This document shows, in pieces, positions 54,103 through 62,071 of a stretch of 64,000 nt of DNA. Numbering within the stretch: the stretch's first letter is position 1; every line of letters starts with the position of its first letter. The translations under genes and the position numbers were made by a program. Under the pieces are notes generated by a model. The model saw nothing but the letters and a program-made list of their open reading frames with translations, had not been told where the DNA came from and made no database searches. The DNA comes from Aliirhizobium wenxiniae (GTDB taxonomy: Bacteria; Pseudomonadota; Alphaproteobacteria; Rhizobiales; Rhizobiaceae), in assembly GCF_019511445.1 (NCBI RefSeq), contig NZ_JAEUAN010000013.1, positions 118,279 to 182,278 on the forward strand, written 5' to 3'.

Positions 54103-55161
54103 TCACGGCAGGTTTTCCCGGAAGATCACCTCGCTGCGCAGCGGGTCGATATCCTCTTCGGCAGGCCTGCCTTCTCGCAGGTTGTTGAAGACCCGGATCG
54201 CACGATTGATCGTCTCGCCCGGGTTCTGGGTAATCACTGCATCCATGGTGCCGTCGATCAGAAATGCGCGCGTATCCGGCGTCAGGCCGTGGCCGATGAA
54301 GACGAGGGATTGCTCACGCCGCGCATCCTTAATTGCCTTGCCGACACCGCTCGCACCGCCGCCGATATTGTAGATGCCGGCAAGATCCGGATGCTGGCTC
54401 AGCAACATCCGCATCTGTCGATAATTGAGCGCCTCGTCGTCATGTCCCTCCCGGATGCCGACGACCTCGATATTCGGATGGCTTTCCTGCAGAACATGGA
54501 GAAAGCCCATCTCGCGCTCCTCATGGGCCCTGTAGCTCAGGCTCCCGGCAATCATCGCGACTTTGGCCGGCGTATTGCCAACGAAACGTGCAATCAGATA
54601 TCCGGCCAGCCGCCCGATCGACCGATTGTCGAGGCCGAGATACATCGAGCGTTGGGCATTGGCGATGTCGGAGATCAGCGTTACCGTCGGCACGCCCTTT
54701 TCCGCTAGACGATTGACCGCTTCGCGCACTGTCGGATGTTCGAGCGCCATGAAGGCGATGCCATTGGCAGATTTTCCATGCCTCAACATTGCAGCGGCCA
54801 GCGCATCCGGGCTGAAGCTCTTGATGTATTCGACTGTCGGCTTGATGCCGTTCTTTTGGAAGAGCGGGGTCTGCTCGACAACCAGCTTGCCGAGATGGGT
54901 GAGATAACGGTTGGTGCCGGCGGGAAGCAGGAACGAGATATTTGCCGTTGCGGCCGCCCCCGCCTCCCCCAGGAGATCGCCTTCGACATACCCTAGTTGC
55001 GCGGCCGATCGCATCACGCGCTGCACCGTTGGCGCACGGACACCCTGGCGCCCGTTCAGCACACGGTCGACGGTCGCCGTCGACACGCCGGCATGCTGGG
55101 CAACATCGACAATAGTCGGACGCCGGCTGATTTCAGACTGTTCAGTCGCTTCTAACAACAT
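54103..55161 (-). CDS. LacI-family transcriptional regulator
   Basis: This 352-residue regulator has an N-terminal LacI helix-turn-helix (TIVDVAQHAGVSTATVDRVL, about 16-35, with the hinge ALQ-like region following) and a periplasmic-binding-protein-like ligand domain (about 70-345; NISFLLPAGTNRYL, FIGHGLTPDTRAFLIDG). It lies between the TRAP membrane gene and the divergent TRAP binding-protein/RuBisCO-like operon and probably controls both. Confidence 0.9.
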   Translation of the reverse strand: MLLEATEQSEISRRPTIVDVAQHAGVSTATVDRVLNGRQGVRAPTVQRVMRSAAQLGYVEGDLLGEAGAAATANISFLLPAGTNRYLTHLGKLVVEQTPLFQKNGIKPTVEYIKSFSPDALAAAMLRHGKSANGIAFMALEHPTVREAVNRLAEKGVPTVTLISDIANAQRSMYLGLDNRSIGRLAGYLIARFVGNTPAKVAMIAGSLSYRAHEEREMGFLHVLQESHPNIEVVGIREGHDDEALNYRQMRMLLSQHPDLAGIYNIGGGASGVGKAIKDARREQSLVFIGHGLTPDTRAFLIDGTMDAVITQNPGETINRAIRVFNNLREGRPAEEDIDPLRSEVIFRENLP

Positions 55162-55202
55162 CTCAACACATCAAATTACATCAGATTTCACATTTGACTT
55201 CA

Positions 55203-55218
55203 TCATTCATATGATTGA
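55203..55218. promoter_or_regulatory. candidate LacI operator
   Basis: TCATTCATATGATTGA is a 16-bp near-palindrome (14 of 16 symmetric positions) centred on CATATG. It lies in the 100-bp gap between the LacI gene and the TRAP binding-protein gene. A TTGACT hexamer (55195-55200) just upstream could be the -35 of the binding-protein promoter, placing the site over the spacer. Confidence 0.5.
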
Positions 55219-55261
55219 TTTTTGTCAATGGGAAGAGACTTTTTTACAAGGGAGGGAACAG

Positions 55262-56284
55262 ATGAAAACGACATTGAGCCGCCGCACGCTCCTCAAGGGG
55301 CTGGCTGCCGCACCCGCAGCGGGCGCCGCTTTTTCAATTCCGCGCTTTGCCAGAGCAGCTGAGATCCAGCTCCGCTACGGCAACAATCTGCCACTCAGTC
55401 ACCCGCTCAACATCCGCGCCAAGGAAGCAGCCGACCGGATCGCAAAAGAAACCGACGGCAAGGTGGAAATGCTGATCTTTCCGGCAAACCAGCTTGGCGG
55501 CGACACCGACATGCTGTCGCAGGTTCGCGGCGGCGCGCTGACCTTTTTCACCCCTTCATCGCTCGTCATCGCGACGCTTGTGCCGACCGCGGCTCTCAAT
55601 GCCGTCGGCTTCGCCTTCAAGGATTATGCACAGGTATGGAAGGCGATGGACGGGCCTGTCGGCAAGCTCGTGCGCAGCAAGATCGAGGGCTCGCGCCTCT
55701 ATGCGCTGGAAACCATGTGGGACAACGGTTTCCGCCAGACGACCACCAGCGGCAATGCGATCACCAATGCAGACGGCATGCAGGGCCTGAAGATCCGTGT
55801 ACCGGTAAGCCCGCTTTCGGTCGACATGTTCTCCGCGCTCGGCGCGTCGCCAACCAGCCTGCAGTTCAGCGAAGTCTATTCTGCCCTGCAGACAAAGGTG
55901 GTCGATGCCCAGGAGAACCCGCTGCCGATCATCCAGGTCGCGAAACTCTATGAAGTGCAGCAGAACTGCGCGCTCTCCAACCATATCTGGGATGGCTACT
56001 GGTTCATCGCCAATGGCCGGCAGTGGTCCGATCTGAAGGATGACGTCAAGACGATCGTGGCGCGCGCGATCAACGAAGCAGGACTGCAACAGCGCCAGGA
56101 TATAGCCGCGCTCAATGCGGGCGTGCAGGCAGATCTCGAGAAGGCCGGCATGACGTTCAACAAGGTCGAGACGGAGACATTCCGCGCCAAGCTGAAGACA
56201 GGCGGTTTCTATTCCAAGTGGAGCAAGGAATTCGGCGACGAAGCCTGGGGCGCGCTCGAAAGCGTCGTCGGCTCCCTCGCCTGA
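55262..56284 (+). CDS. TRAP transporter solute-binding protein (DctP family)
   Basis: This 340-residue binding protein starts at the ATG at 55262 after GGGAGGGAAC. The N-terminus carries a twin-arginine signal (SRRTLLKG, 6-13) and a cleavage region ending ARAA-EI at about 33. DctP features include PLSHPLNIRAKEAADRIAKE, PANQLGGDTDML, the carboxylate-binding Arg in GLKIRVP and EVYSALQTKVVDAQENP. It presents a sugar acid or other organic acid to the DctQM protein. The frame is open upstream of 55262, but the Tat signal fixes the start. Confidence 0.92.
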   Translation: MKTTLSRRTLLKGLAAAPAAGAAFSIPRFARAAEIQLRYGNNLPLSHPLNIRAKEAADRIAKETDGKVEMLIFPANQLGGDTDMLSQVRGGALTFFTPSSLVIATLVPTAALNAVGFAFKDYAQVWKAMDGPVGKLVRSKIEGSRLYALETMWDNGFRQTTTSGNAITNADGMQGLKIRVPVSPLSVDMFSALGASPTSLQFSEVYSALQTKVVDAQENPLPIIQVAKLYEVQQNCALSNHIWDGYWFIANGRQWSDLKDDVKTIVARAINEAGLQQRQDIAALNAGVQADLEKAGMTFNKVETETFRAKLKTGGFYSKWSKEFGDEAWGALESVVGSLA

Positions 56285-56358
56285 CCCTGAGATATATGGC
56301 GGCGGGCAAACACCTGCCGCCCCATCAATTTCAATCAGAATGACGAGCAAGACATCAG

Positions 56359-56898
56359 ATGAGCCGTTTTTTTGGAAAGATCCGCCAGGCGGGTTATGTC
56401 GTGGACGATATCGAAGCGGCGATGCAATACTGGAGCGATACACTGGGCGTCGGTCCGTTTTTCTACAAAGAGCGGGTTCCGATCGTGAACTACCGCTATC
56501 GCGGTCAAAGCTACGAGCCGCATAATTCCGTGGCGCTGGCCAATTCAGGCGAGTTGCAGGTCGAACTGATCCAGACCCGCAATGACGTGCCTTCGATGTA
56601 CAAGGATTTTCGCGACGCAGGCCATCGCGGCCTGCAACATGTCGCCTACTGGACCGACGCGTTCGATGCAGACCTCGATCGGCTGACCAAGCAAGGCTAC
56701 AAGGTCGTGATGGAAGGCGAAGTCGGTGAGAACGGCCGCTTCGTCTATTTCGATACGCATTACCATCCTGGCACCGTGATCGAACTCTCGGAAGTCGCAG
56801 GTCCGAAAGGGCGAATGTTCGACGCGATACGTAAGGCGTCGGAAGAGTGGGACGGCAGTACTCCGGTTCGCCCCTTCCCCGACCTCTCGAAGATCTGA
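56359..56898 (+). CDS. VOC-family (glyoxalase/dioxygenase fold) protein
   Basis: This 179-residue protein has two betaalphabetabetabeta modules. The N-terminal KIRQAGYVVDDIEAAMQYW, the His in RGLQHVAYW (about 93) and the Glu in TVIELSEV (about 136) are placed as metal ligands. It could be an isomerase or dioxygenase acting on the imported acid. It lies 75 bp after the TRAP binding protein and 8 bp before the RuBisCO-like gene, so it is clearly part of the pathway operon. Confidence 0.82.
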   Translation: MSRFFGKIRQAGYVVDDIEAAMQYWSDTLGVGPFFYKERVPIVNYRYRGQSYEPHNSVALANSGELQVELIQTRNDVPSMYKDFRDAGHRGLQHVAYWTDAFDADLDRLTKQGYKVVMEGEVGENGRFVYFDTHYHPGTVIELSEVAGPKGRMFDAIRKASEEWDGSTPVRPFPDLSKI

Positions 56899-56905
56899 GG
56901 CTACC

Positions 56906-58177
56906 GTGACGGATACGCATTTCACAGCGGATTACCTGATAGAGACGCCACTTCCTCTCGAGAAAGTGGCGGAAATCATGGCCGGGGAACAATCCTCCGG
57001 CACGTTCATTCGCGTCGAAGGAGAGACGGACGATCTGCGCGCCCGCGCGCGTGCGGAGGTGCTCGGGGTGGTCGACCTGGGGGAGATCGACCACCCGACA
57101 CTGCCGAGCGCATGGCTTGTCCGCCGAGGCGTCACCGACAGGTCGCATCGTGCGACCGTCAAGATCCGTTTTCCGATCGACAATATCGGCATCAATCTTG
57201 CAGCCCTTGCCTCAACGGTCGCCGGCAATCTCTACGATCTCGGCGAGGTCACAGGCCTTCGCCTGGAGAACATAACTCTGCCTGCGTCCTGGCGCCGCCT
57301 GTACTCCTTGCCGAAACAAGGGATTGCCGGCACGCGCAGGCTGACGGGCGTTGCCGAAGGACCGATGATCGGTTCGATCATCAAGCCGAATGTGGGATTG
57401 ACCCCGGAAGATACGGCGAAGCTGGTCGGGCGGCTCTGCGATGCAGGCGTCGATTTCATCAAGGACGACGAGATTTCCGCCAATCCGATCCATGCCCCGT
57501 TGGCTAAACGCATTCCGGCCGTCATGGCTGCCGTCAAGCGCGCCGAGGACAGGCTCGGGCGGCGCGTCATGATCGCCTTCAACATCACCGACGAAACGGA
57601 CGCCATGCGCCGCCATGCCGATCTGGTCGCAAGCGAAGGCGGCACCTGCGTGATGGCCAACCTCAACTGGTGTGGCTTTTCCGCAGTCGAGACGCTTCGG
57701 CGTTCGACCGATCTGGCCCTGCACGGTCATCGCAACGGTTTCGGCGCCTTGTCGCGCTGCGATGTTCTCGGCATCGGCTTCGGTGCCTATCAGGTCCTCT
57801 GGCGTCTGGCAGGCGTCGACCACATGCACGTGCATGGCCTCGACGGCAAATTTGCGCAGGAAAACAGCGAGGTCATCGAAAGCACGGCCATGTGCTTGAC
57901 CGCTCTCGACGACCAATCCGACGACCGGGTGCTTCCCGCATTTTCGTCGGGCCAATGGGCAGGCACGGTTCCTGTCACATGGAAGGCGGCCGGCGGCGAC
58001 GACTTCCTGTTCATGGCGGGCGGCGGCATTATGGGGCACCCAAGCGGCCCCGCTGCGGGCATCGAAAGTATCCGCGCAGCCTTTCACGCGATGAAGAATG
58101 GTAAGACGCTGGAGGACGCCGCCGACACCTCGGAGCCACTCCGCAGGGCTCTGGAGTTTTTCGGTAAGGCCGCATGA
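56906..58177 (+). CDS. RuBisCO-like protein (form IV), acid-sugar phosphate enzyme
   Basis: This 423-residue protein has the RuBisCO large-subunit fold. Preserved positions include Lys160 (IIKPNVGL), the carbamylatable Lys186 with Asp188 and Glu189 (DFIKDDEI), His275 (HGHRNG), His306/His308 and the loop-6 Lys315 (GKF). The loop reads HVHGLDGK instead of the canonical HSGTVVGK, and the phosphate-binding end is GGGIMGHPSGP. This keeps the enolising machinery but not carboxylase loop geometry. Its stop overlaps the DUF1537 kinase start. In apionate catabolism, such pairs make and then decarboxylate or cleave 3-oxo-isoapionate 4-phosphate; that is the leading hypothesis here. Confidence 0.9.
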   Translation: MTDTHFTADYLIETPLPLEKVAEIMAGEQSSGTFIRVEGETDDLRARARAEVLGVVDLGEIDHPTLPSAWLVRRGVTDRSHRATVKIRFPIDNIGINLAALASTVAGNLYDLGEVTGLRLENITLPASWRRLYSLPKQGIAGTRRLTGVAEGPMIGSIIKPNVGLTPEDTAKLVGRLCDAGVDFIKDDEISANPIHAPLAKRIPAVMAAVKRAEDRLGRRVMIAFNITDETDAMRRHADLVASEGGTCVMANLNWCGFSAVETLRRSTDLALHGHRNGFGALSRCDVLGIGFGAYQVLWRLAGVDHMHVHGLDGKFAQENSEVIESTAMCLTALDDQSDDRVLPAFSSGQWAGTVPVTWKAAGGDDFLFMAGGGIMGHPSGPAAGIESIRAAFHAMKNGKTLEDAADTSEPLRRALEFFGKAA

Positions 58178-59445
58178 GTGTCGATATCAAAGCTCCCTTC
58201 TACGGCTGGTATGGTGACGACTTCACCGGCGCCACGGATACGCTTGCGACGCTTTTCAGCCGAGGCGCGAAGGCATTCCTTTTCCTTGGCGTCCCTTTAT
58301 CCCGGCATCTCGCGATGGCAGGCACACTCGACGCCATCGGCATAGCCGGTTCGGCGCGCGCCATGACGCCAAGCGCCATGGAAAACGAACTCTGCCCTGT
58401 TGGGCAATTCTTCGCGCAGTCGGGCATAAAGGTGCTGCACTACAAAACCTGCTCGACCTTCGACAGCGCCAGGCATGTCGGCAATATCGCAACGGCAATG
58501 GACGTCCTGCGCAGGTTCGTCGATCAACCGCAGGTCGTCATCCTTGGCGGGCAGCCGTCGCTTGGCCGCTATTGCGCATTCGGCAATCTCTTTGCCTCGA
58601 TCGGACCGGAGGCAGCCGTCCATCGGCTCGACCGCCATCCGACCATGAGCCGGCATCCTTCAACGCCGATGGCGGAAGCGGATCTCAGACGTCACCTGCA
58701 GTCGCTCGGGGCCGACCCGGTCGGACTTGTCGATTGGACCATACTGGAAAATGGCCGGCGCCTCGCCAGTGAAGAACTGAACATTCTTTTCGATGCCCTC
58801 ACGCAGGCGCATCTCGACGTGATCGGAACTGAACTGAAACATCGGGCGCGACAAGGTTCGCTGCTGGTTGTCGGGGCAAGTAGCGTGGCAGAAGCTATTT
58901 ACGGCGAAAGATCATCGCCGGTTAACGAACCAAAGCCGAGCACTGCCGGGCCGGTGCTTGCCATCGCGGGCTCGTTGTCACCGTTGACGCGCCGACAGGT
59001 AGAGGCTGCGACATCCTTCGTTCGCATCAGTGCCGATGCCGGCAGGCTCGTCGAGGAAGAGAGCTATCGGGAAAATATGGCTGCGCGGATCGCCTCTGCA
59101 CTCAGGGACGAGCGCAATGTTCTTCTGTCCACTGCGCCGCAGGACCCGGCCTCGATTTCCAGCGCAGATACGCGGCTGGCTCATACGGTCGGCCGGTTTG
59201 CGGATCGACTGTTGAGCGAAGTCCCGGTCAGACGCCTGATTGCCGCCGGAGGCGATACGTCTAGCCATATGGCTCAAAGCCTGAATCTTTGGGGCCTCGC
59301 CTATGGCGGTCAGCTTTCGCCAGGTGTCGCGCTTTCGATCGGCCGCAGCGACGATCCGAGGCGAGACGGGATAAGCCTGATGCTGAAAGGTGGCCAGATG
59401 GGAAGTGTCGATCTCTTCGACCGTTTTGCCGGTGGCGTCACGTAG
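58174..59445 (+). CDS. DUF1537 four-carbon/acid-sugar kinase family protein
   Basis: This 423-residue kinase has N-terminal GWYGDDFTGATDTLATLF (about 11-28), the diagnostic HPTMSRHPSTPMAEADLRRH (about 157-176), C-terminal AAGGDTSSHMAQSL and the nucleotide-binding LKGGQMGSVDLF. DUF1537 kinases phosphorylate acid sugars such as erythronate, threonate or 3-oxo-isoapionate. It overlaps the RuBisCO-like gene by 4 bp, implying kinase then RuBisCO-like enzyme as consecutive steps. It is the last gene of the cluster; a tRNA-like element follows 30 bp on. Confidence 0.9.
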   Translation: MSVDIKAPFYGWYGDDFTGATDTLATLFSRGAKAFLFLGVPLSRHLAMAGTLDAIGIAGSARAMTPSAMENELCPVGQFFAQSGIKVLHYKTCSTFDSARHVGNIATAMDVLRRFVDQPQVVILGGQPSLGRYCAFGNLFASIGPEAAVHRLDRHPTMSRHPSTPMAEADLRRHLQSLGADPVGLVDWTILENGRRLASEELNILFDALTQAHLDVIGTELKHRARQGSLLVVGASSVAEAIYGERSSPVNEPKPSTAGPVLAIAGSLSPLTRRQVEAATSFVRISADAGRLVEEESYRENMAARIASALRDERNVLLSTAPQDPASISSADTRLAHTVGRFADRLLSEVPVRRLIAAGGDTSSHMAQSLNLWGLAYGGQLSPGVALSIGRSDDPRRDGISLMLKGGQMGSVDLFDRFAGGVT

Positions 59446-59474
59446 GCGCCAGTCAGCGATAACTATTTGGTTAA

Positions 59475-59494
59475 GCTCTTGAGAGGAATCGAAC
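59475..59494 (-). other. tRNA-like 3' end fragment
   Basis: On the minus strand this reads GTTCGATTCCTCTCAAGAGC, followed by TTAACCA. The 20 bases match the element at 39095-39114 at 19 positions and share the TGAGAGGA-TCGAAC core with the one at 38211. It lacks a pairing T-stem, so it is a remnant. It lies 30 bp after the DUF1537 stop and about 50 bp from the end of the Fic gene. Confidence 0.4.
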
Positions 59495-59545
59495 AGCCGT
59501 TCACCTAGATAATGGCTTTGATGAAGTTCATTAACAGGCATCAAT

Positions 59546-60652
59546 TTATCTCAGCAATGACAGCGAGTAGCGTGTATGTCGACGTTCACCGGTACGCGTG
59601 AGCGCACCGATCTCCACGAGTTGCTGGAGGTCGCGTGTCGCTGTCGCGCGGGATGTGTTTGTGATCGAGATGTAGTTTTCTGCACTTAGGCCGCACTTGA
59701 AGCCCGCTGTGCCTTCCTTGAAGATGCGCGCGATCACCTTTTCTTGCCGCTCGTTCAGTTTGGCTCGAAACCGGTCGTAGAATTTTGCTTTCTGAATGAA
59801 GAAATCTATGCGCTCAAGCGTTGCCCGTTGAGCATCCAGTATCGTCTCCGAAAAGAAAAAGATCCAATCGGTGATATCAAGCGTGCGCTGGTGGCGCTCA
59901 AGCTCGCAATAGTAGGCCTTCCGGTTCTTCTCAATCATGAAGGAGAGTGAAATGAGGCTTGGTTGCCCAATGTTCTGCGCCAGGGATTTCTCAGCAAGCG
60001 TGCGCCCAATTCGACCATTACCATCCTCAAATGGATGAATGCTTTCAAAATAAAGATGACCCACTGCTGCACGCGTTAGAGCTTGAAGCGGTGTTTGGCC
60101 ATCCGGCCCGGATCGATTGAACCATTTGATGAAGGTCTCCATCTCAGTTTTAACCTGGCGAGAAGGGGGAGCCTCGAAATGGATTGTGGGCTTATCCAAT
60201 CGACCTGACACGATCTGCATCGCGTCTTCATGCTTGCGGTAATCACCAATCGTCTCAATGTATCGATTTCCCGCCATCAGCATCGAATGCCAATGAAACA
60301 ATTCTTCACGATCCAACGGCTTATGCCAGTTTCGATAGACATCTGCCATCATCTCCGCGATCCCGCGTTCTTGGGGGCGGATCTGTCTATCGTCAGTGTT
60401 GAGGCCGAACTGCCGGCGGAGCGAGGATTGAACACTTGCGCGATCCAGAAACTCCCCCTCGATCTCTGAGGTCTTGACCGCTTCGTCGCTCAGCAATTCA
60501 ATGCGAAGTTGATTGCTGTCATCCTCATTGAAATGCCGGACGGCACCAATAACCTCGCCGGCGGTCCGCAGGAATTTCTGTTCCAACGGTATCACGCTTG
60601 CTGCATCATACCTGAAATTTGGCCATTCGGCATGCAGCCAGTTCCATTTCAT
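59546..60652 (-). CDS. Fic-domain protein with N-terminal inhibitory helix and C-terminal HTH
   Basis: This 368-residue protein has an N-terminal helical domain with the inhibitory motif T-x-x-x-E-G (Thr61 to Gly66, TSEIEG). The canonical Fic core HPFEDGNGR has catalytic His206. A C-terminal winged helix (about 300-368, NTSRATATRDLQQLVEIGALTRTG) follows. Fic enzymes transfer AMP to target proteins, and the intramolecular helix keeps them off. The HTH and the inverted repeat covering its start suggest autoregulation. No separate antitoxin gene is present. Confidence 0.9.
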   Translation of the reverse strand: MKWNWLHAEWPNFRYDAASVIPLEQKFLRTAGEVIGAVRHFNEDDSNQLRIELLSDEAVKTSEIEGEFLDRASVQSSLRRQFGLNTDDRQIRPQERGIAEMMADVYRNWHKPLDREELFHWHSMLMAGNRYIETIGDYRKHEDAMQIVSGRLDKPTIHFEAPPSRQVKTEMETFIKWFNRSGPDGQTPLQALTRAAVGHLYFESIHPFEDGNGRIGRTLAEKSLAQNIGQPSLISLSFMIEKNRKAYYCELERHQRTLDITDWIFFFSETILDAQRATLERIDFFIQKAKFYDRFRAKLNERQEKVIARIFKEGTAGFKCGLSAENYISITNTSRATATRDLQQLVEIGALTRTGERRHTRYSLSLLR

Positions 60653-60680
60653 GAGCTATAGCCAGCCTTTCTATAGCTCA
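60652..60680. promoter_or_regulatory. candidate autoregulatory operator of the Fic gene
   Basis: TGAGCTATAG (60652-60661) and CTATAGCTCA (60671-60680) are perfect 10-bp inverted repeats with a 9-bp spacer. They directly abut the Fic start codon. A bound dimer here would block translation initiation or transcription. Confidence 0.55.
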
Positions 60681-60853
60681 CCATTATTGCCATATATGAG
60701 TTATTGCAAGTCCGTCTATCGCTCAACACCGCATCTGTAGCTCTCGATCCAAGCAGCAGCGATCGAAAGGTTATCAACCTAGCCTGAACATATTTTGTTA
60801 AACCTCACCTCATATTTCCGCTCGCCCTCGGCATTGGCGCCAAGAGAAACGGA

Positions 60854-61840
60854 ATGAGCATGACCAAAAACGACCTTTCATCACGTCATTTTCAGCGAAA
60901 GATCTCCGAATTCCGCGAGTTGCGTATCGCGCCGATCGCATCCCGGCGGGTGCTGGAGAATATCCGACCTTACCTGATCAGCCTGATCATCTACCGGAAA
61001 TCGCCACCGCTTCTGAATGGCCATATCGACTGGACGGTGATTGGTCAGGCATGTGGGCTCGAAGCCGAATTCACGGCAGAACTGAAAAAGCAGCTTCGGC
61101 CAAGCCTCGATGCAAGCATCCGGTGGCTCGATGCTCCACCGGCAGCCGAAGGACGACTGCCACCAAAGCCGACAGCTGGCCCGCGCAAAACTGTTGTCGC
61201 CCAAAAGGCTGCCTCCCCCCCTCAACAAGAAAGCCGACAGCTGGCCCGCGCAAAACTGTTGTCGCCCAAAAGGCTGCCTCCCCCCCTCAACAAGAAAGCC
61301 GCAACGTGCGGCGGCCGACGATCTTTTTGTCCGTGCTGCGCCGACACAGCCTGGACCCGCACCGAAGCCGATTAGCCCATACCCGGAACCATTATTTGAG
61401 GCGACAAAGGATCCGGCGAGCTTTCAGGACGCGCTGGCCTACCATATGCGGCGGCTCGGCGACACATATTGGCAGCTCTACCGCGCCGTCGTTCATCTGA
61501 ACGAGACCTTCGACCACAAGACGCTGCTATCCTGGATCCAGGGTGATCGCATACCCTGATCTGTTGCGAGTTTCGACATCTTCCGCCGCATCGAGCGGCG
61601 CTATCGACTTTCGGAGGGATATTTTAAAGCAAAACGGCCACATCAGGCGCGCTCTCTTTACGGTCGCGATCTCGGTGAGATCAGCCCTGCTGAGCGGCGC
61701 AGGATCTCGTTGCATCTTCCGGATGACTTCAGCAGTCTGCCTTTCACCAAACGCGAGGAGATCCTCGATTGGGTGCGCCGGGTGATCATTTCCGGATCAA
61801 CGGAGTATCGTCGCTATCAGGCGGCGGCCAGCAAGCAACT
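60854..61840 (+). pseudogene. probable site-specific integrase/recombinase-type mobile-element protein, disrupted
   Basis: The frame opens at the ATG at 60854 (MSMTKNDLSSRHFQRKI) and runs to about 61165. Two 65-bp units (61166-61295) then throw it out of frame. Removing both restores the continuation KPQRAAADDLFVRAAP. A TGA at 61557-61559 then interrupts it again between GDRIP and SVASFDIFRRIERRYR. Homology-like sequence continues to about 61840 (HLPDDFSSLPFTKREEILDW). It reads like a recombinase or transposition-associated protein seen in rhizobia, but I cannot name the family with certainty. It is certainly non-functional. Confidence 0.5.
61166..61295 (+). repeat. two perfect tandem copies of a 65-bp unit inside a coding frame
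   Basis: Copies at 61166-61230 and 61231-61295 are identical over all 65 bases, including a run of seven C, and the next five bases (AAGCC) begin a further partial copy. Because 65 is not a multiple of three, zero or three units keep the host gene in frame, and one or two units break it. Confidence 0.9.
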
Positions 61841-61929
61841 GAATAGATGGCGTGGTTGCCGCTCTACCCCTCCGGCATGTTCTATCAGAGGATGGTCGGG
61901 TTAAATTCAACCGGTGGAAGGATGGCAGG

Positions 61930-62071
61930 ATGACATACGACACGATGATTGGGATTGATCTGGCGAAGAACGTTTTCCAGGTTCATGGAGCTTTGCTTTC
62001 CGGGGAGGTGAAGTTCCGGCGGAAGCTATCCCGTGAGCACTTTCGTAGATTTATGGCCGGGCAAGACGCTT
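61930..62071 (+). pseudogene. IS110-family transposase, N-terminal fragment
   Basis: The fragment starts MTYDTMIGIDLAKNVFQVHG, with the first catalytic Asp of the DEDD transposase/RuvC-like fold in GIDLAKN. It stops after about 47 residues where the next IS3-type element begins at 62072. It belongs to a different IS110 lineage than the copy at 63081. Confidence 0.8.

Noticed and set aside
55556..57148. Antisense open frame of 530 codons spanning the TRAP binding protein, VOC and RuBisCO-like genes
   Set aside because: It crosses three clearly coding genes and contains no known motif.
60834..60843. TTGGCGCCAA, the same core as the candidate GntR operators
   Set aside because: It lies 58 kb away before a decayed mobile-element gene; a 10-bp GC-centred palindrome can occur by chance in this composition.
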